Assembly: GCA_020747015.1 (NCBI GenBank)
Contig: JAGTJM010000064.1
Span: 118,768-182,767, forward strand
DNA from: Pyrenochaeta sp. MPI-SDFR-AT-0127
Lineage: Eukaryota; Ascomycota; Dothideomycetes; Pleosporales; Cucurbitariaceae
DNA: 64,000 bases
Direction of reading: 5' to 3'
This document shows positions 38,680 to 49,799 of the stretch, piece by piece; positions within the stretch are counted from its first letter, which is position 1, and every line of letters begins with the position of its first letter. The notes beneath the pieces are model-generated. The model saw only the letters and a program-made list of their open reading frames with translations, was not told the DNA's origin and did not search any database. The position numbers were made by a program, and so were the translations under genes.

Positions 38680-38848
38680 ACCAGAGAACAAATAAACCCT
38701 AGTGAAGGTCTCCTCGCTATAGTGCAGAACCATACCAGAGAAAAATAAAACCCAGTAAGCCCCGTGACGACCTTCCCGCTGTGATACTATCCTACACCGG
38801 AGAGTGGAAGAAACTCCAGTGAAGGCCTTCCCGCTGTAATGTAGCCTT
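38680..38848. repeat. Degenerate minisatellite, about three units of 54-62 bp
   Basis: Units start near 38680, 38734 and 38796. Each begins ACCAGAG or ACCGGAG, continues with an A-rich piece and CCAGT, then a core close to GAAGGCCTTCCCGCTGTAAT. A further diverged core (AAAGGCCTTTACGCTCGC) lies near 38968. Unit lengths are not multiples of three, so a coding role is unlikely. Confidence 0.7.
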
Positions 38849-39332
38849 AGAACCAACCCTCCTTTTGCATCCTTGTATACGCCCGTTCCACAAAAAAGTC
38901 CAAAAGAATTGAGTAGCATGAAAGTCCCACCTTTTTGCGTGTATGATAATATAGTGGTGTAATCTAGCAAAGGCCTTTACGCTCGCAGTGATGCCTCCAT
39001 TGGGTTGCCACGAGGCGATGCTGTCAAGGCCCGAGAAGGGAGCCCTTAAGCACGAATTTGTCTTTTCGTCGAGACAGTGAAGCAAGTGATAGTTAAGAAA
39101 GGGTGCGGCATCCATTGTTTATGCGATGCAAAGCTCTACGGCTGAGATTGTGATGTAAGTAAGAGGACAGGTGGGAGAGGCAGGGAGGAGAAGAGAGATG
39201 AAAAAGACTTACTTGTAGAATCGAAGGAGGCTCGCTCGTGAGGTGGGGAAGTACGTCTGAAGATGGCGCTGGGCGCGCAGCCTCCAAGCGCTATATCCCG
39301 GCTCTCTCAACATCATAACGCCATCCAGACTC

Positions 39333-41089
39333 TCATGTCACCAAAAAGTCCCATCCCCGCGCCGACAGCCTTTTCTCCCAGTCCCAAGACTCAACGATAT
39401 TGGTATCCATTGCAGCCCACACCTCATCAACTATCTCTTTTGCGTGAGAAATGTTGCCGAGGCCGGTACAGGCGATTAGTCCGTCGAATGCTTTGTTTAT
39501 ATGTACGCGCTGCTCCTCCTCAAAGGCTGCACAGGCGATGAGGAACAACGGGAGCAGGACATTACTCTGAATCCAACCCTCGGCAGGGAGCTCATTGATA
39601 TACCTTATACCATCGTCAACGGCACTCTTGATGAACGGGTGTGGGTGAGAGCCCTTGGTCGTGCGATAAAGATATACCCAGGTTGCCTGACGATACAGCA
39701 TGGATATTGTGTGTCGAGGGGTGCCCGGCGGGTGCGGGCATACCCATCCTCGCAAACCGGTATCGATGGCATGGGCGGCGATCAAAGCTTCATAATCCAT
39801 AGTAGGCTCTTGCTTGTTGTCTATGCGAGCACGGAGCCTTCGTCGCAGGTTGCTAATCTTGGATATAAATCCGAACAGACCGTCGGACACGCCTATGAGC
39901 CCGGCTGTCTCTGGATTGATTTTGAAAGGTAGGCTAAAGTTCTCCATCATAGGAACCTCTGCATCGTCAAGCGAGGTAATGCCGCTCGCTATCCAGTGAT
40001 AGTAAAAGAACTCATCAAATAGAGATTGAAACTCCTGGTTGGAGGACTTTTGGTTCATCGCGATTTGCTTGGCGGCGATCATGTGCATCCTGTATTCGCC
40101 AGAGGTATTACCATCGCATATCGAATGAAGAAGGTGCAAAAGTATCTGGGCAACATTCGAGTCCTCGTAGATCATGACACCCCCTTCGCCAGCCTTTTGA
40201 CGTTCGAGATCGTGCTTCAGGAGCTGTAACGCTTTGCCACGATGGAAAGCTTGCCTGTCTTCGTACTCCTGTGATGGACTAACAGAGTACATATGGGAAG
40301 CCGACAGACACAACACCGAGTGCATCAGACCCTCATGTTGAAGAGCCATGGGCAGGAGAATCTTCGTGAAAGGATTGGTGGACTGGTCCCCGTGCAAAGT
40401 GAGTACAGCGCTGGCTCTGCTTACAAAGTGCTGCAGGAGATCACGGTCAAGGTCATTTTCAACCCCTTCCATGAGGGGTGGAAGCTCGAATTTGACATCC
40501 AGGCTGCGTTTTCGGGCTAATGCTGTGTCAGCTCAACTCGGTTATCGAGACCTGCGATATGTTTACCTTCCGCTGCCCTTTCCTTCCCACTCTTCCATAC
40601 CTCAACAGGTTTGTAACCTTCGCAATGAATATTGTTCTTCTGGCATGATAAGCAGAACGGCTTCGTTTCGTCACATTTCTTCTTTCGTTTTCGGCATGTT
40701 GTGCATCCGGTCTTCGATCGAGCTTTTGCCTGCTTCGCGAGTGCGGTAGGAGAGCGAGGAGGGTGTATCCGCGGTCGACCGCGGGCGCGTCTTATCCGTA
40801 CAGGTTCCGTCGGGGAGATTGGTGGATCTTCCGCTGATGGCTCTTCCTTCACATCTGCCAACTGAAGTTCGGTCTCCTCGAGCTTTGGTATTATCTCACT
40901 TGAGCCTGTGCGTGGATCTGATCTGTCCTCTGACGGCGTATCTGAGGCGTTGAATATGTTGGAGTTGAAGTTGGGTGTGGCTAAGGGAGAATCGCTAGAG
41001 GACGACATGGAGGGCTGCGGAGACGAGCTCGTACTCAGACGAGCGTGCGCGCCTGGCGGCGGATGGCCGAGCGAGAGGGTCGAGATCAT
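39333..41089 (-). CDS. Zn2Cys6 transcription factor with AT-hook and Fungal_trans_2-type domain
   Basis: Join 41089-40567, 40516-39333, giving 568 aa with a 50-nt intron (donor GTAAAC, acceptor GCATTAG). Seen: a Ser/Pro/Glu-rich N-terminus; an AT-hook core RGRPR (residues about 103-107); and the binuclear zinc cluster with C129, C132, C139, C146, C149 and C156 (spacing 2-6-6-2-6) and basic RKRKKK. After the intron the motif RKRSLDVKFELPPL leads into EGVENDLDRDLLQHF, typical of the long C-terminal regulatory domain (Fungal_trans_2/DUF3468 type) that fills the rest. It acts as a nuclear DNA-binding regulator; targets unknown. The 3.4 kb upstream without a called gene could hold a large regulatory region. 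The start is the first ATG of the frame; a later Met at residue 28 is possible. Confidence 0.92.
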
Positions 41090-44000
41090 TCGGCCTAGCG
41101 ATGAAGGAACCTTGAGGGCTAATAGCTGCCTGAAGTATGCATTGGACGATCAAGCAGTCCTTCGCGCAGGAAGTACTCAGCGGCGAGATGTCCCCTCTGA
41201 GCGTGTGTGAGCCCCCAACTATCCAACGCACACGGCTAAGAATCGTCTTGTATTCTGATCGCTCAATGCTAAGTACGATAGAACAGGTCGTGGAACGAGA
41301 ACGCTGGTCATCCAACGAAGCTTCGATCAGAGTGTCGCAAGCGGGCCCAGGCGGTCCGCTTCTGATGCCTCGAGCGATCGCGCAGGTATGTTGCGTGAGA
41401 GCGGGGGAATGCGCCTTTAGCGAGTCGTGGGCGCCGAGGAACGTCCAATAAGATTTGGTGGAACTAACGGCAAAACTACGTCTTCCCGAGATGAACGGCT
41501 GAGCTGAACACAGAGTCGAAGGTTGACAGGGGCGGGCGAAACCAGTTGTGTGGGTCAATGGTGGTGAGGGAAGATGTTGATGATGGGAGACCAAGGGAGG
41601 ATCCGAGCTATGTGGTCGTGCAGAGACGACATAAAAAGGTGTGCGAGGCCCGATCTACTGAGCGCGGAGGCATACGACTTTATCGACCAGGATGCCAGGT
41701 ATGCAAAGTGATCCAGGGTGATGCGCGAAGAGGCAAACCGGCGTGCTTTGCACAACAAGGTGGAGACGAGGATATAGTGTGTTAAAGTAGCGTCGCAGCA
41801 ACGACAACCAATTCGCCTCCTAATACATGTATGGAGGATGACCCTAGGATGAAGTCCACTCTTACCAAAGCGCTGGGCCCGGTCGACTTAAAGCAGGGAG
41901 CAGGCCGAAGCTTGCAGGAAAGCACTGAGCACGTAAAGGACTGTGTTGACGACAGCTTGAAGAGGTATCCAGCGCTGCAGATGGCTTCGTAAAGAGTTGC
42001 CGGCGTGAGCGCTAGGTGCTGGGGAGGCTACAGACCCTCGTGGAGTTATCAAAACGTGCTTGTCGTACTATGTGTGTGCGTGTGTCACAGAGTGCATGGA
42101 TCGCTTTCCAGCGGCTTCATACTTTGGTTTGCCAGCCTGGCCACATCTCGGATCTTGTTGGCTGGACAACTTTCAGCGTGGGAGCTGGTGTCTGGGATGA
42201 ACAGCGGGGAAAGGAGCTGCTAGACGCCGCGGCAAGTCGTTTTAGCAGCAGGAGCGAACCTGATTAGCCAGTGGATGACGGCCAAGGTCGGCTCGACGAT
42301 GGGCCTTTTTGATCGCTGCTGCTTATTGTCACAACATAAACGCCATCGACTTTTACGGCCGCGCACGCAACCGGTTAGTGAATATGCGATCCTCTTGTCG
42401 GTTTCGAGGCGCCCCTAGTTGTTAATCAGCCCCACATCAGGACGACGCTTGCAGCATGCTGTGCTACGCCTCCGCCCGATAACTTTCTGTATCACCTGTC
42501 GATGTGCTCCCCGCGATCCAGATCTGATCAAGTAGGAAAGCATGCTGGGTTTGCCTCAAGGCAGCCTTTCAAAGCAAGTGTCGCCTGCTCAGCGATGACG
42601 AAGATCAGTTGCTCAGCCGTGCTGAGTCTTGCTCAGTATCAAGCCACGCAACAAGGATAGCAAGGCCTGTAGATCCTGACAATGTCCACCGATCCTGGTA
42701 GGTTCAGCGAGCAACGGCCGGCCAAAGTTTGTTTGAGAAGTCATAAGCAACCATGCGCATTCCCCGCAACTCGCTTGCCCTGTCAGCAAGAAGCAATAAA
42801 GTAATATCCGTACTATCTGACTGGGCCCAAGTATTCCAAAGGCCAGTACATGCATCTGGCGGGACGGAGGAGATCCGCTTTGCGAGGAGATTTTACCACG
42901 TACCGACCGTTGTCTGTAGCGTTGCGTTGTCCATTTCCCTACCGAAATGAGCATCTGGTTCGGTGCGGGCGGAGCGGGAGGGAGCTGGCTACCCAAACCA
43001 AAGCTCACTGGCTTCGGCTTGAACCGAAGATTCTGGCCATGACAAAGTGCCCTGTCAAATTTGACTTCTGATGCTCTCGCGTAGATCGTATAAAGGTGTA
43101 TTTGGCGCTCGCTAGGCATCTAGACTTGTTAAGATGTGATTTGCGGCCCCCTGAGGGACAGCTCTCCATGTCAAGCCGCAATGAGGGATCGTCACCATTT
43201 GAGCGTGAATCAGAGTAGCGAGCGCAGCGGGCCAGCATGATTCGGCGGGTATTGTCATCTCCGGACGCGGTCTCGTTACAGCGTGGAGCACCAGCCTGGC
43301 CCTGCACCGTCTCGATGACACCAGTTCCTATTGAAGGCGATCATTGGAATGGCTGTCCCGCAAGCTGACGAGGCATCATGACGCACTTTTTTTGGTCTCG
43401 ATATGGATCTTTCCGTCATGATTAGTACTTAGTGGGAAACGGATCATATGGCTGTGACGGACTGTCCCTGCAGCCTTGACTGCGGCGTGTGTGATGGATG
43501 ACGGACATTAGAGAGGTATGGTGTATCAGTGGTATGGAACAAAACGGACGCGTGCAGCCGAAGGTGGAGTCCAGAGGCGAAGCGGAAGTGTGACTTGCAT
43601 ATTTTAGCGGCGTGGACGAGTTGCGGGGTTGCTTGGGCGCCTGTGGCCGCTGATTCGCCCGCACAACTCTCTTTCATAGACGATGGCTGCAGATGGCTGC
43701 AGATGGCTGCATGAGCAGTATTGTTGAGCGACGTCCGCCAACGACTCAGGAGAGAGGCGCCCGTGAGCCTTGCCATGACCCTGGACCAAGTGGACGGCTC
43801 GCAGGGCAAAAGAACCGTCATATTGGTCTGGGGCGTTTTCAGGCCTCTCTGCCTTGGTGCGAGGTGGCAGAGGAGCACCGCACTGCACGCTACGCTGTTC
43901 CCTGGGCCCACCGTGCCCTGTTGCAGTTGGGAAACGATGGAATTCGTTGAATGGGCTCGAGGAAAACCGCATGTCCTAGATGCGGTGGTGGCATTTGGGC

Positions 44001-44529
44001 GATGTGCAACACCTCTCTCGTTTCGACATCCCGCCTTAGGGGCCTGTCACGTGTTCCACCATTGCCAGTCTTGCCCGAAACTGCACACACACGCGGGTGA
44101 TCGCCTCTGAATCGATCGGGATGCCACAATTGCTGTTCCGGAGCAAAGCAGCCTTGGGCTTGCGCTAGCTGGCAGGCGCACAGTAGGACCCAGTTGGACG
44201 GAGAGGATCCTGATACAGTGCCAAAAGTCTAGCCAAAGACAGTAATATCAATGGTCACTTGGCTCCCATTCTCGTCCACGTAGAGAAGTGAAGGGGTCAG
44301 CATGCTGTAGTAGATCTGCTGGAATCATCCCATCCCATCGACGAGCGTAGGGCAGAATACCAGCTCACCACCACCGGATTATTGTTTCGCCAGGTTCCGA
44401 CGCTTTGACACTTTCACCAATCACTATCAAAGCATCCATCAACGCCTTCACAAACACAATACCATCCACATTCACTATGCACTCGCGGCTCAAGGCTCGT
44501 CTCTACTGTAGCAAGTAGTGGTTGCGAGA
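41090..44529. other. Intergenic region of 3.4 kb between divergent genes
   Basis: It lies between the zinc-cluster gene (minus) and CFT2 (plus). Several open frames of 120-200 codons on both strands overlap one another and show no recognisable features (40995-41594, 42613-43119, 43444-43911, 43721-44110). No RNA gene recognised. It contains a small 10-bp tandem repeat at 43682. Confidence 0.5.
43682..43711. repeat. 10-bp tandem repeat, three perfect copies
   Basis: GATGGCTGCA is repeated three times without mismatch at 43682-43691, 43692-43701 and 43702-43711. Confidence 0.95.
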
Positions 44530-47500
44530 ATGTTCAACTTCACGCCTCTTTTGGGTGCGCAGTCTGCGTCGCCTGCGTCTCAGTCGCTGCTGGAGTTCGA
44601 TGGAGGCATCCAGGTGCTCATAGACGTTGGCTGGGACGAAAGCTTTGATGTCGACAAGCTGAAGGAGATTGAAAGGTAGGTCTTGACTTGGTTGCGACTT
44701 GAGCTTGCATGGTGTGGACCTGTCTGGTCCAAAGACCGTCCTGCGCTTTGCGCCTGCGCCTGCGACACTGCGCTCGCAAGCTATCGATGCTATATAGACA
44801 CTCCATGTATGTAGAATACAAGCTGATCTTGACTCTCCAGACATGTCCCAACACTCTCATTCATTCTGCTTACCCACGCAACGACGGCGCATTTGGGGGC
44901 ATACGTACATTGCTGCAAGAACTTCCCCTTGTTCACGCGCATACCTGTTTATGCGACGAACCCGGTGATATCGCTCGGCCGAACCCTTCTGCAGGATCTT
45001 TACGCTTCAACACCTCTTGCATCTTCCATTATACCCACAGAAGCCCTCAATGAGTCCGCTTACTCCTTTCCATCAGCCCTCAAAGGCGGAATCAATCCTA
45101 GCATCCTCCTACAGGCACCCACGCCAGAAGAAATTGCAGACTACTTTGCCCGCATAAACCCTCTTCGATACTCGCAGCCGCACCAGCCTCTTCCGTCACC
45201 CCATTCGCCTCCTCTAAATGGTCTCACCATTACAGCCTACAGTGCTGGACATACGTTGGGAGGTTCAATATGGCATATACAACATGGTATGGAGTCTGTA
45301 GTCTACGCTGTGGATTGGAACCAAGCCAGAGAACATGTCTTATCAGGCGCCGCTTGGCTTGGTGGGCCTGGCACCGGTGGCTCTGAGGTCTTGGAGCAAT
45401 TGCGCCGCCCTACCGCGTTAATTTGCAGCAGCAAAGGCACCGGCTTGGTTAAGGTTGCCAGGTCACCTAGCAAGCGAGACGAAGCCCTACTCGCAATGAT
45501 CCGGGAAACAGTCGCCAATGGCGGATCTGTCCTGATTCCGTCTGACTCCAGTGCCCGAATTCTCGAGTTAGCATACCTCCTCGAAGAGACATGGCAGAAA
45601 GAAACGTCAAAGGCAGATAGCAGTAGCCCGTTGAAGAGCGCAAAGATCTACCTTGCAAGCCGGACTGGAGGCGCAACTATGCGATATGTACGAAGCATGC
45701 TGGAGTGGATGGAGGAAGGTATAGTGAAAGAGTTTGAAGCTGCAAGCGGTGCAGCAGACCAGGATAGAAGAAACCGAGGTGGAAAAGACGACGACAAAGG
45801 CGCCAGAGTGCCCTTTGATTTCAGACATATAACATTACTTGAGCGAAAAACTCGCGTGTCTCGCATGCTCAGCGCTGCTGGACCGCGTGTGATATTGGCG
45901 AGCGATGCTACGCTTGAATGGGGATTTTCAAAAGATGCTATTAGGAGCCTGGCATCAGACGAGAGAAATCTCGTCATTCTTACTGAACGAGCTGGTGAAC
46001 TCGGCGCAGAGAAGTCCGGTCTTGGACGATATCTGTGGGACTTATGGGACCAGCGAAATGCATCCACTTCACAAGACACTGCATCTGCTACTGTAGTCGA
46101 GACCTCGGGTGATCAAGCCCTTGTGCGTAGTATAAGGACAGTTGCACTTGAGGGCGATGAGGTTCCTCTATATCAACAATTCCTTGCCAGTCAACGACAA
46201 CGACAGACCACCATAGGCGGCGATGCTGGTGCAATGCTGGAGACTGCCGCGGATGTAGTCGACGACCGTTCATCTACCGAGTCAGAAAGTTCTGAGGGAT
46301 CTGGTGACGGGTACCGTGGCAAAGCCCTGAACGCCACAGTCGCTCTACAACACGCACGTAACAAACTTGGTATGACCGACGCTGAGCTCGGCGTCAATGT
46401 TCTCATTCGCCGTAAAAATGTGCACGATTACGAAGTTCAGGGTAAAAAGGGTAAAGAAAAGGTATTTCCTTTCCAAGCGAAGAAGAGGCGAGCAGACGAC
46501 TTTGGAGACCTCATTCGACCTGAAGACTTTGCTCGGGCGGAAGAGGAGGATAACATCGCCGGTGAAGCTCTCCGTGGTGACAGCGCAAAGAAAGAGAACG
46601 CAGTTGGACAGAAGAGGAGGTGGGATGACCTTGTAAACGCTGTGGATAGCTCTAAGCCCAGCGGCAACCAGAAACGGAGACGGGATGGAGAGGGGCGCGG
46701 GGGCACCGACAATGAAGAGTCAGATAGCGAACCTGAAGAAGATCCCGACCAGGTGGATGGCCCAGCAAAGGTCATTATCGAATCTGAGACGCTAGAATTG
46801 CGGTGTCGAATAGCTTTTGTCGACTTCACAGGTCTACATGACCAACGCACAATTCAGCAGTTGTTGCCTCTCATCAAGCCCAGAAAGCTCATCTTTGTAG
46901 GCGGAGAAGAACTCGAAACCACCGAGCTCGCAGACCTCATCCGAGAATCACTCAACGCAAACGCCGATTCAGCCAACGCCTTCGATGTCTTCACGCCGGC
47001 GGTTGGAACAATGATTGACGCAAGCGTCGATACAAATGCTTGGACCGTCAAGCTTAGCCGCAGCATGGTGCGCAACCTCCGCTGGCAGAACGTGCGTGGT
47101 ATGGGCGTCGTTGCAATCACAGGTCGCCTCGCAGCCGCGAGCCTTGACTCCTCACCAAAAGAAGAAGAAACGCCCGCCAAGAAGAAAGCGAGGCTTGACG
47201 CACCCGCCGTCCCTATCTCATCGCAGGATAAGTCAGATATCACACCCGTCCTCGACGTCGTTCCAGCGAACATGGCTACAGCCGTACGTTCTGTTGCACA
47301 GCCGTTCCACGTCGGCGACCTTCGTCTTGCTGATCTCCGCAAATTAATGAACAACACTCCTGGCATGCAAGCAGAGTTTAGAGGCGAAGGTGTGCTGGTA
47401 GTCAATGGCACAGTTGCTGTGAGGAAGACGGCTACAGGGCAAATTGAGGTTGACGGCGGCGCGTATGGGAACGTAGATGCAAGGAACAGTGATGCTGCAA

Positions 47501-47559
47501 CATTTTACAAGGTGAAGAGGCAGATATACGAGGGGTTGGCGGTTGTAGCTGGTGGGTGA
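44530..47559 (+). CDS. CFT2: CPSF100 / CFT2, cleavage and polyadenylation factor subunit 2
   Basis: Join 44530-44675, 44841-47559, giving 954 aa. It is the inactive metallo-beta-lactamase/beta-CASP partner of the CPSF73 nuclease in pre-mRNA 3'-end processing. Seen: an N-terminal lactamase fold beginning FNFTPLLGAQ and LIDVGWDESFD. Where the nuclease has HxHxDH, this protein has THATTAHLGAY, so zinc ligands are missing, as known for CPSF100. Then SAGHTLGGSIWHI and VDWNQAREHVLSGA, beta-CASP motifs such as IPSDSSARILELAYLLEE, and a charged insert with QGKKGKEKVFPFQAKKR. The C-terminal CPSF2 domain has VDFTGLHDQRTIQQLLP, LIFVGGEEL and HVGDLRLADLRKLM. The 165-nt intron (donor GTAGGT, acceptor CTCCAG) is longer than the others here and interrupts an Arg codon before HVPTLSFILLTH. 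Confidence 0.95.
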
Positions 47560-47587
47560 GATTGCGGCATGTGCGTCAAGATGGTCG

Positions 47588-47995
47588 TGATCAGGCCGGT
47601 TCGAAATAACTTTATATCTAGGAATGATATCAAACCATAGCATCACTGTACGATAACAAAGCATACAGTGCCTGAATATAACTTGTCGTATCTATTCTAG
47701 GCCAAGCTTGTCTCTTCTATGCTGTGATGATTTGAGTTTTATGTCTTTTCAGAAGCCAAGCTGTTAGCTAATCGTGCTCAGAAAAACAAGGCAATATAGG
47801 TGTTATGGCACAAATTCTGTACTTGTGAAGGGAGAAAAAGGACATTGCAAGCGGCGAAGGAAGGATGGCAGTAAGAGTGAAATACAGGACGTATACCTTT
47901 AATAGCATAAAGGACGTGACTACATACTAAGGCAAGGAAAGCGACCTGTCATTCTAGCGCAGTGATCATGACCTTATAATTTTTCATACTAAACA
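47588..47995 (+). repeat. Repeat copy 1 (~400 bp) just downstream of CFT2
   Basis: It aligns by eye, in the same orientation, with 49102-49480. Anchors include TCGAAATAACTTTATATCT, CATAGCATCACT, GCCAAGCTTGTC, AAGCTGTTAGCTAATC, a run around GCAAGCGGCGAAGGAAGGA, and TTCTAGCGCAGTGATCATGA. It starts about 30 bp after the CFT2 stop, so it may form part of that gene's 3' UTR. No terminal inverted repeats seen. Confidence 0.65.
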
Positions 47996-48033
47996 AATTA
48001 TTCGAGAGGTAGCTGTTTTAATATCAAGTACAT

Positions 48034-48060
48034 TATAGAATAATACCTAGGTATTCTATA
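48034..48060. repeat. Perfect inverted repeat / palindrome
   Basis: TATAGAATA (48034-48042) and its reverse complement TATTCTATA (48052-48060) flank a 9-nt spacer. The central 14 bp (48042-48055, AATACCTAGGTATT) is itself a perfect palindrome. It lies about 40 bp beyond the right end of repeat copy 1. Confidence 0.8.
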
Positions 48061-49101
48061 TTGATACTTACCCTCTGGTCGACCCGCTTCACGTGCACTA
48101 TGGAGCACCAAACCAAGAACATTGATGTGATATCAGAGGATGTGGTTTTGGGAAGAAGGAACCATAGAAAAAGCTACGAGCTGTCAGTCTTTTCATCCCG
48201 CGTTCCATTTTCTTTTCCCTGCAACCAGACCAAACAAGTGCCTGAGTAAGCGTCTCAGTTTTGTGTACATGGCATTGCCGTGGCATATATGAGCTCGGCG
48301 TTACTTGCCACGCGTAGAGATATGTCCCGCCGCTCCTTCCTCTACCCAACCTTTATCAGTTCATCCTCGCAATGCTCTTGATGTGACTGCAAATGATGCA
48401 TAGGCACTCGTTTGGTCCCGTGCTTGACAGTATCTATAAATTCGCGCCTGGCGCCTCTCGCCCCTTCTTTTTTCGTTACACAGAATTCGACACCACTTGT
48501 TAGGGAAATGCCGCTCCTCTCTACCCTGGCTGATTACATCGAGCTCAAAAGCTTCGTTCACTATGTTCTCTTGCCACTGGTTGGGATGTTCTTGAGGTGG
48601 GGCTTTTGTAAATGCGTCGGCATTGGCAATCTTCAGGGTAAATCCCCTTCACCACAAACTCTTCGCGCCATTGCTGATCTCGTTTCCTACGATGCTTAGC
48701 TTGAATCAGTACCTACGCCGTTTAGCGTGGAATACGTTCGTTTTCATCCAACTGTGCTTGTTCAGACTCGAGGTTGAGTCTTGGTAAGCCCACAACTAGC
48801 CCCCGATTGATGACAACACAATTGGCCTGTAGTGGCCGGGAAGTTGACGGAGTACACTGCAAAATTCGCGACGTTAATAGGCCAAAGTACTCTTTCGATG
48901 CAGTCTCAGACCAGCATGTTGCAAGATTTGGCTCGGCAATCGCTCACAAGAGGAACGACTTGTGGCAGTGGAAGGCAACGCTGGGTACATGTACGAGTCA
49001 GAATGGCCGAAAGGACCAGATGAAGTCACTTAAAAGGGGTACTGAGTGTTGGTCTCGTATGCGATATACATGTGTTCACCGGTTTGTACATGATTCTGGG
49101 A

Positions 49102-49480
49102 TGATCCATTATGTGATCGAAGTAACTTTATATCTGGAAAGACGCTGATTATAGTATCACTATATGGTAATGAATCCTAGCTACTACTTGCTACGTCTAC
49201 ACTTAGCTAAGCTTATTCTTTGTAATTTAAGTCTATACCTCTCAAAGAAATTAAGCTGTTATCATGCTAGGATAGAGGCTAAGGAGATGTTGAAGAAAGG
49301 TTTTCAAATTAAAACGAGAGTATAAATAAGGTCTCGTATGTAGTCAAAAAGATACATGGGGTAGTAGGAAAAGAAAACTAGAATAAATACTACCTTTATG
49401 GTAAATCCAACGAACCTATGTACTAAAGGAAGGTAATTTACCTACTGTTCTAGCGTAGCAATCGTGATCTTTTAGAATTT
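49102..49480 (+). repeat. Repeat copy 2 (~380 bp), AT-richer diverged copy
   Basis: Diverged direct copy of 47588-47995. Matching anchors are TCGAAGTAACTTTATATCT, TATAGTATCACT, GCTAAGCTTATT, AAGCTGTTATCATGC and TTCTAGCGTAGCAATCGTGA. Many differences relative to copy 1 are C to T or G to A, making this copy AT-richer, which would suit repeat-induced point mutation (RIP). The two copies are about 1.5 kb apart, with about 1.1 kb of unrelated-looking DNA between them. Confidence 0.65.
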
Positions 49481-49799
49481 TTTCCCCAGAGAGGCCTCTG
49501 AACAGTAGGTATTGCACTCAACCTTGCACCATGAATTTGGCCTGGATTATGAAAGTGTGTAGCCCTCGTCATGCAGAAGCCTACGCTACGCCGTCGGGCA
49601 AGATGGGTGGTTTCGACGGCTATTCCAAAGTTTCCTAATCAAGTATGTTGCGCTTTGACCACGCCAGACCTCCGCGGCGGTACCAAAAGTTTTGGGAGGC
49701 TCGAAAGTTCAAAGGTTCCTCGTTTCTGTTTGATCTGCCCCCCAGCTGCCTCCTTGTACCATATTTACGCGTCGTCCCTTTTAGCAGGCGTCCTCGCCG

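Larger units (their letters stand above)
34728..39332. other. Gene-poor region of 4.6 kb
   Basis: It contains the promoter of the ABC transporter at its left end and the 3' flank of the zinc-cluster gene at its right end. No recognised protein family, tRNA or intact transposon was found. Two longer open frames (35116-35769 minus, 36154-36909 plus) are without homology that I can see, and degenerate tandem repeats lie at about 38680-38848. Base composition is not AT-rich, so heavy RIP is not evident. Confidence 0.5.
47560..49799. other. Intergenic region of 2.2 kb with a repeat pair
   Basis: Apart from the two repeat copies and the palindrome, no gene was recognised. The inner 1.1 kb has only short open frames, of which 48774-49148 lacks an ATG start. 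The right end carries the promoter of the Mtf2-like gene. Confidence 0.5.

Noticed and set aside
40995..41594. 199-codon minus-strand frame overlapping the start of the zinc-cluster gene
   Set aside because: It is in another frame than the transcription factor and ends inside its first exon. Probably chance.
43444..43911. 155-codon minus frame and overlapping frames on both strands
   Set aside because: Mutually overlapping, low-information sequence with no family; nothing favours one over another.
22400..47559. Apparent functional cluster of mRNA 3'-end factors (RNA15 and CFT2)
   Set aside because: They are over 20 kb apart with unrelated genes between, on opposite strands; probably coincidence.
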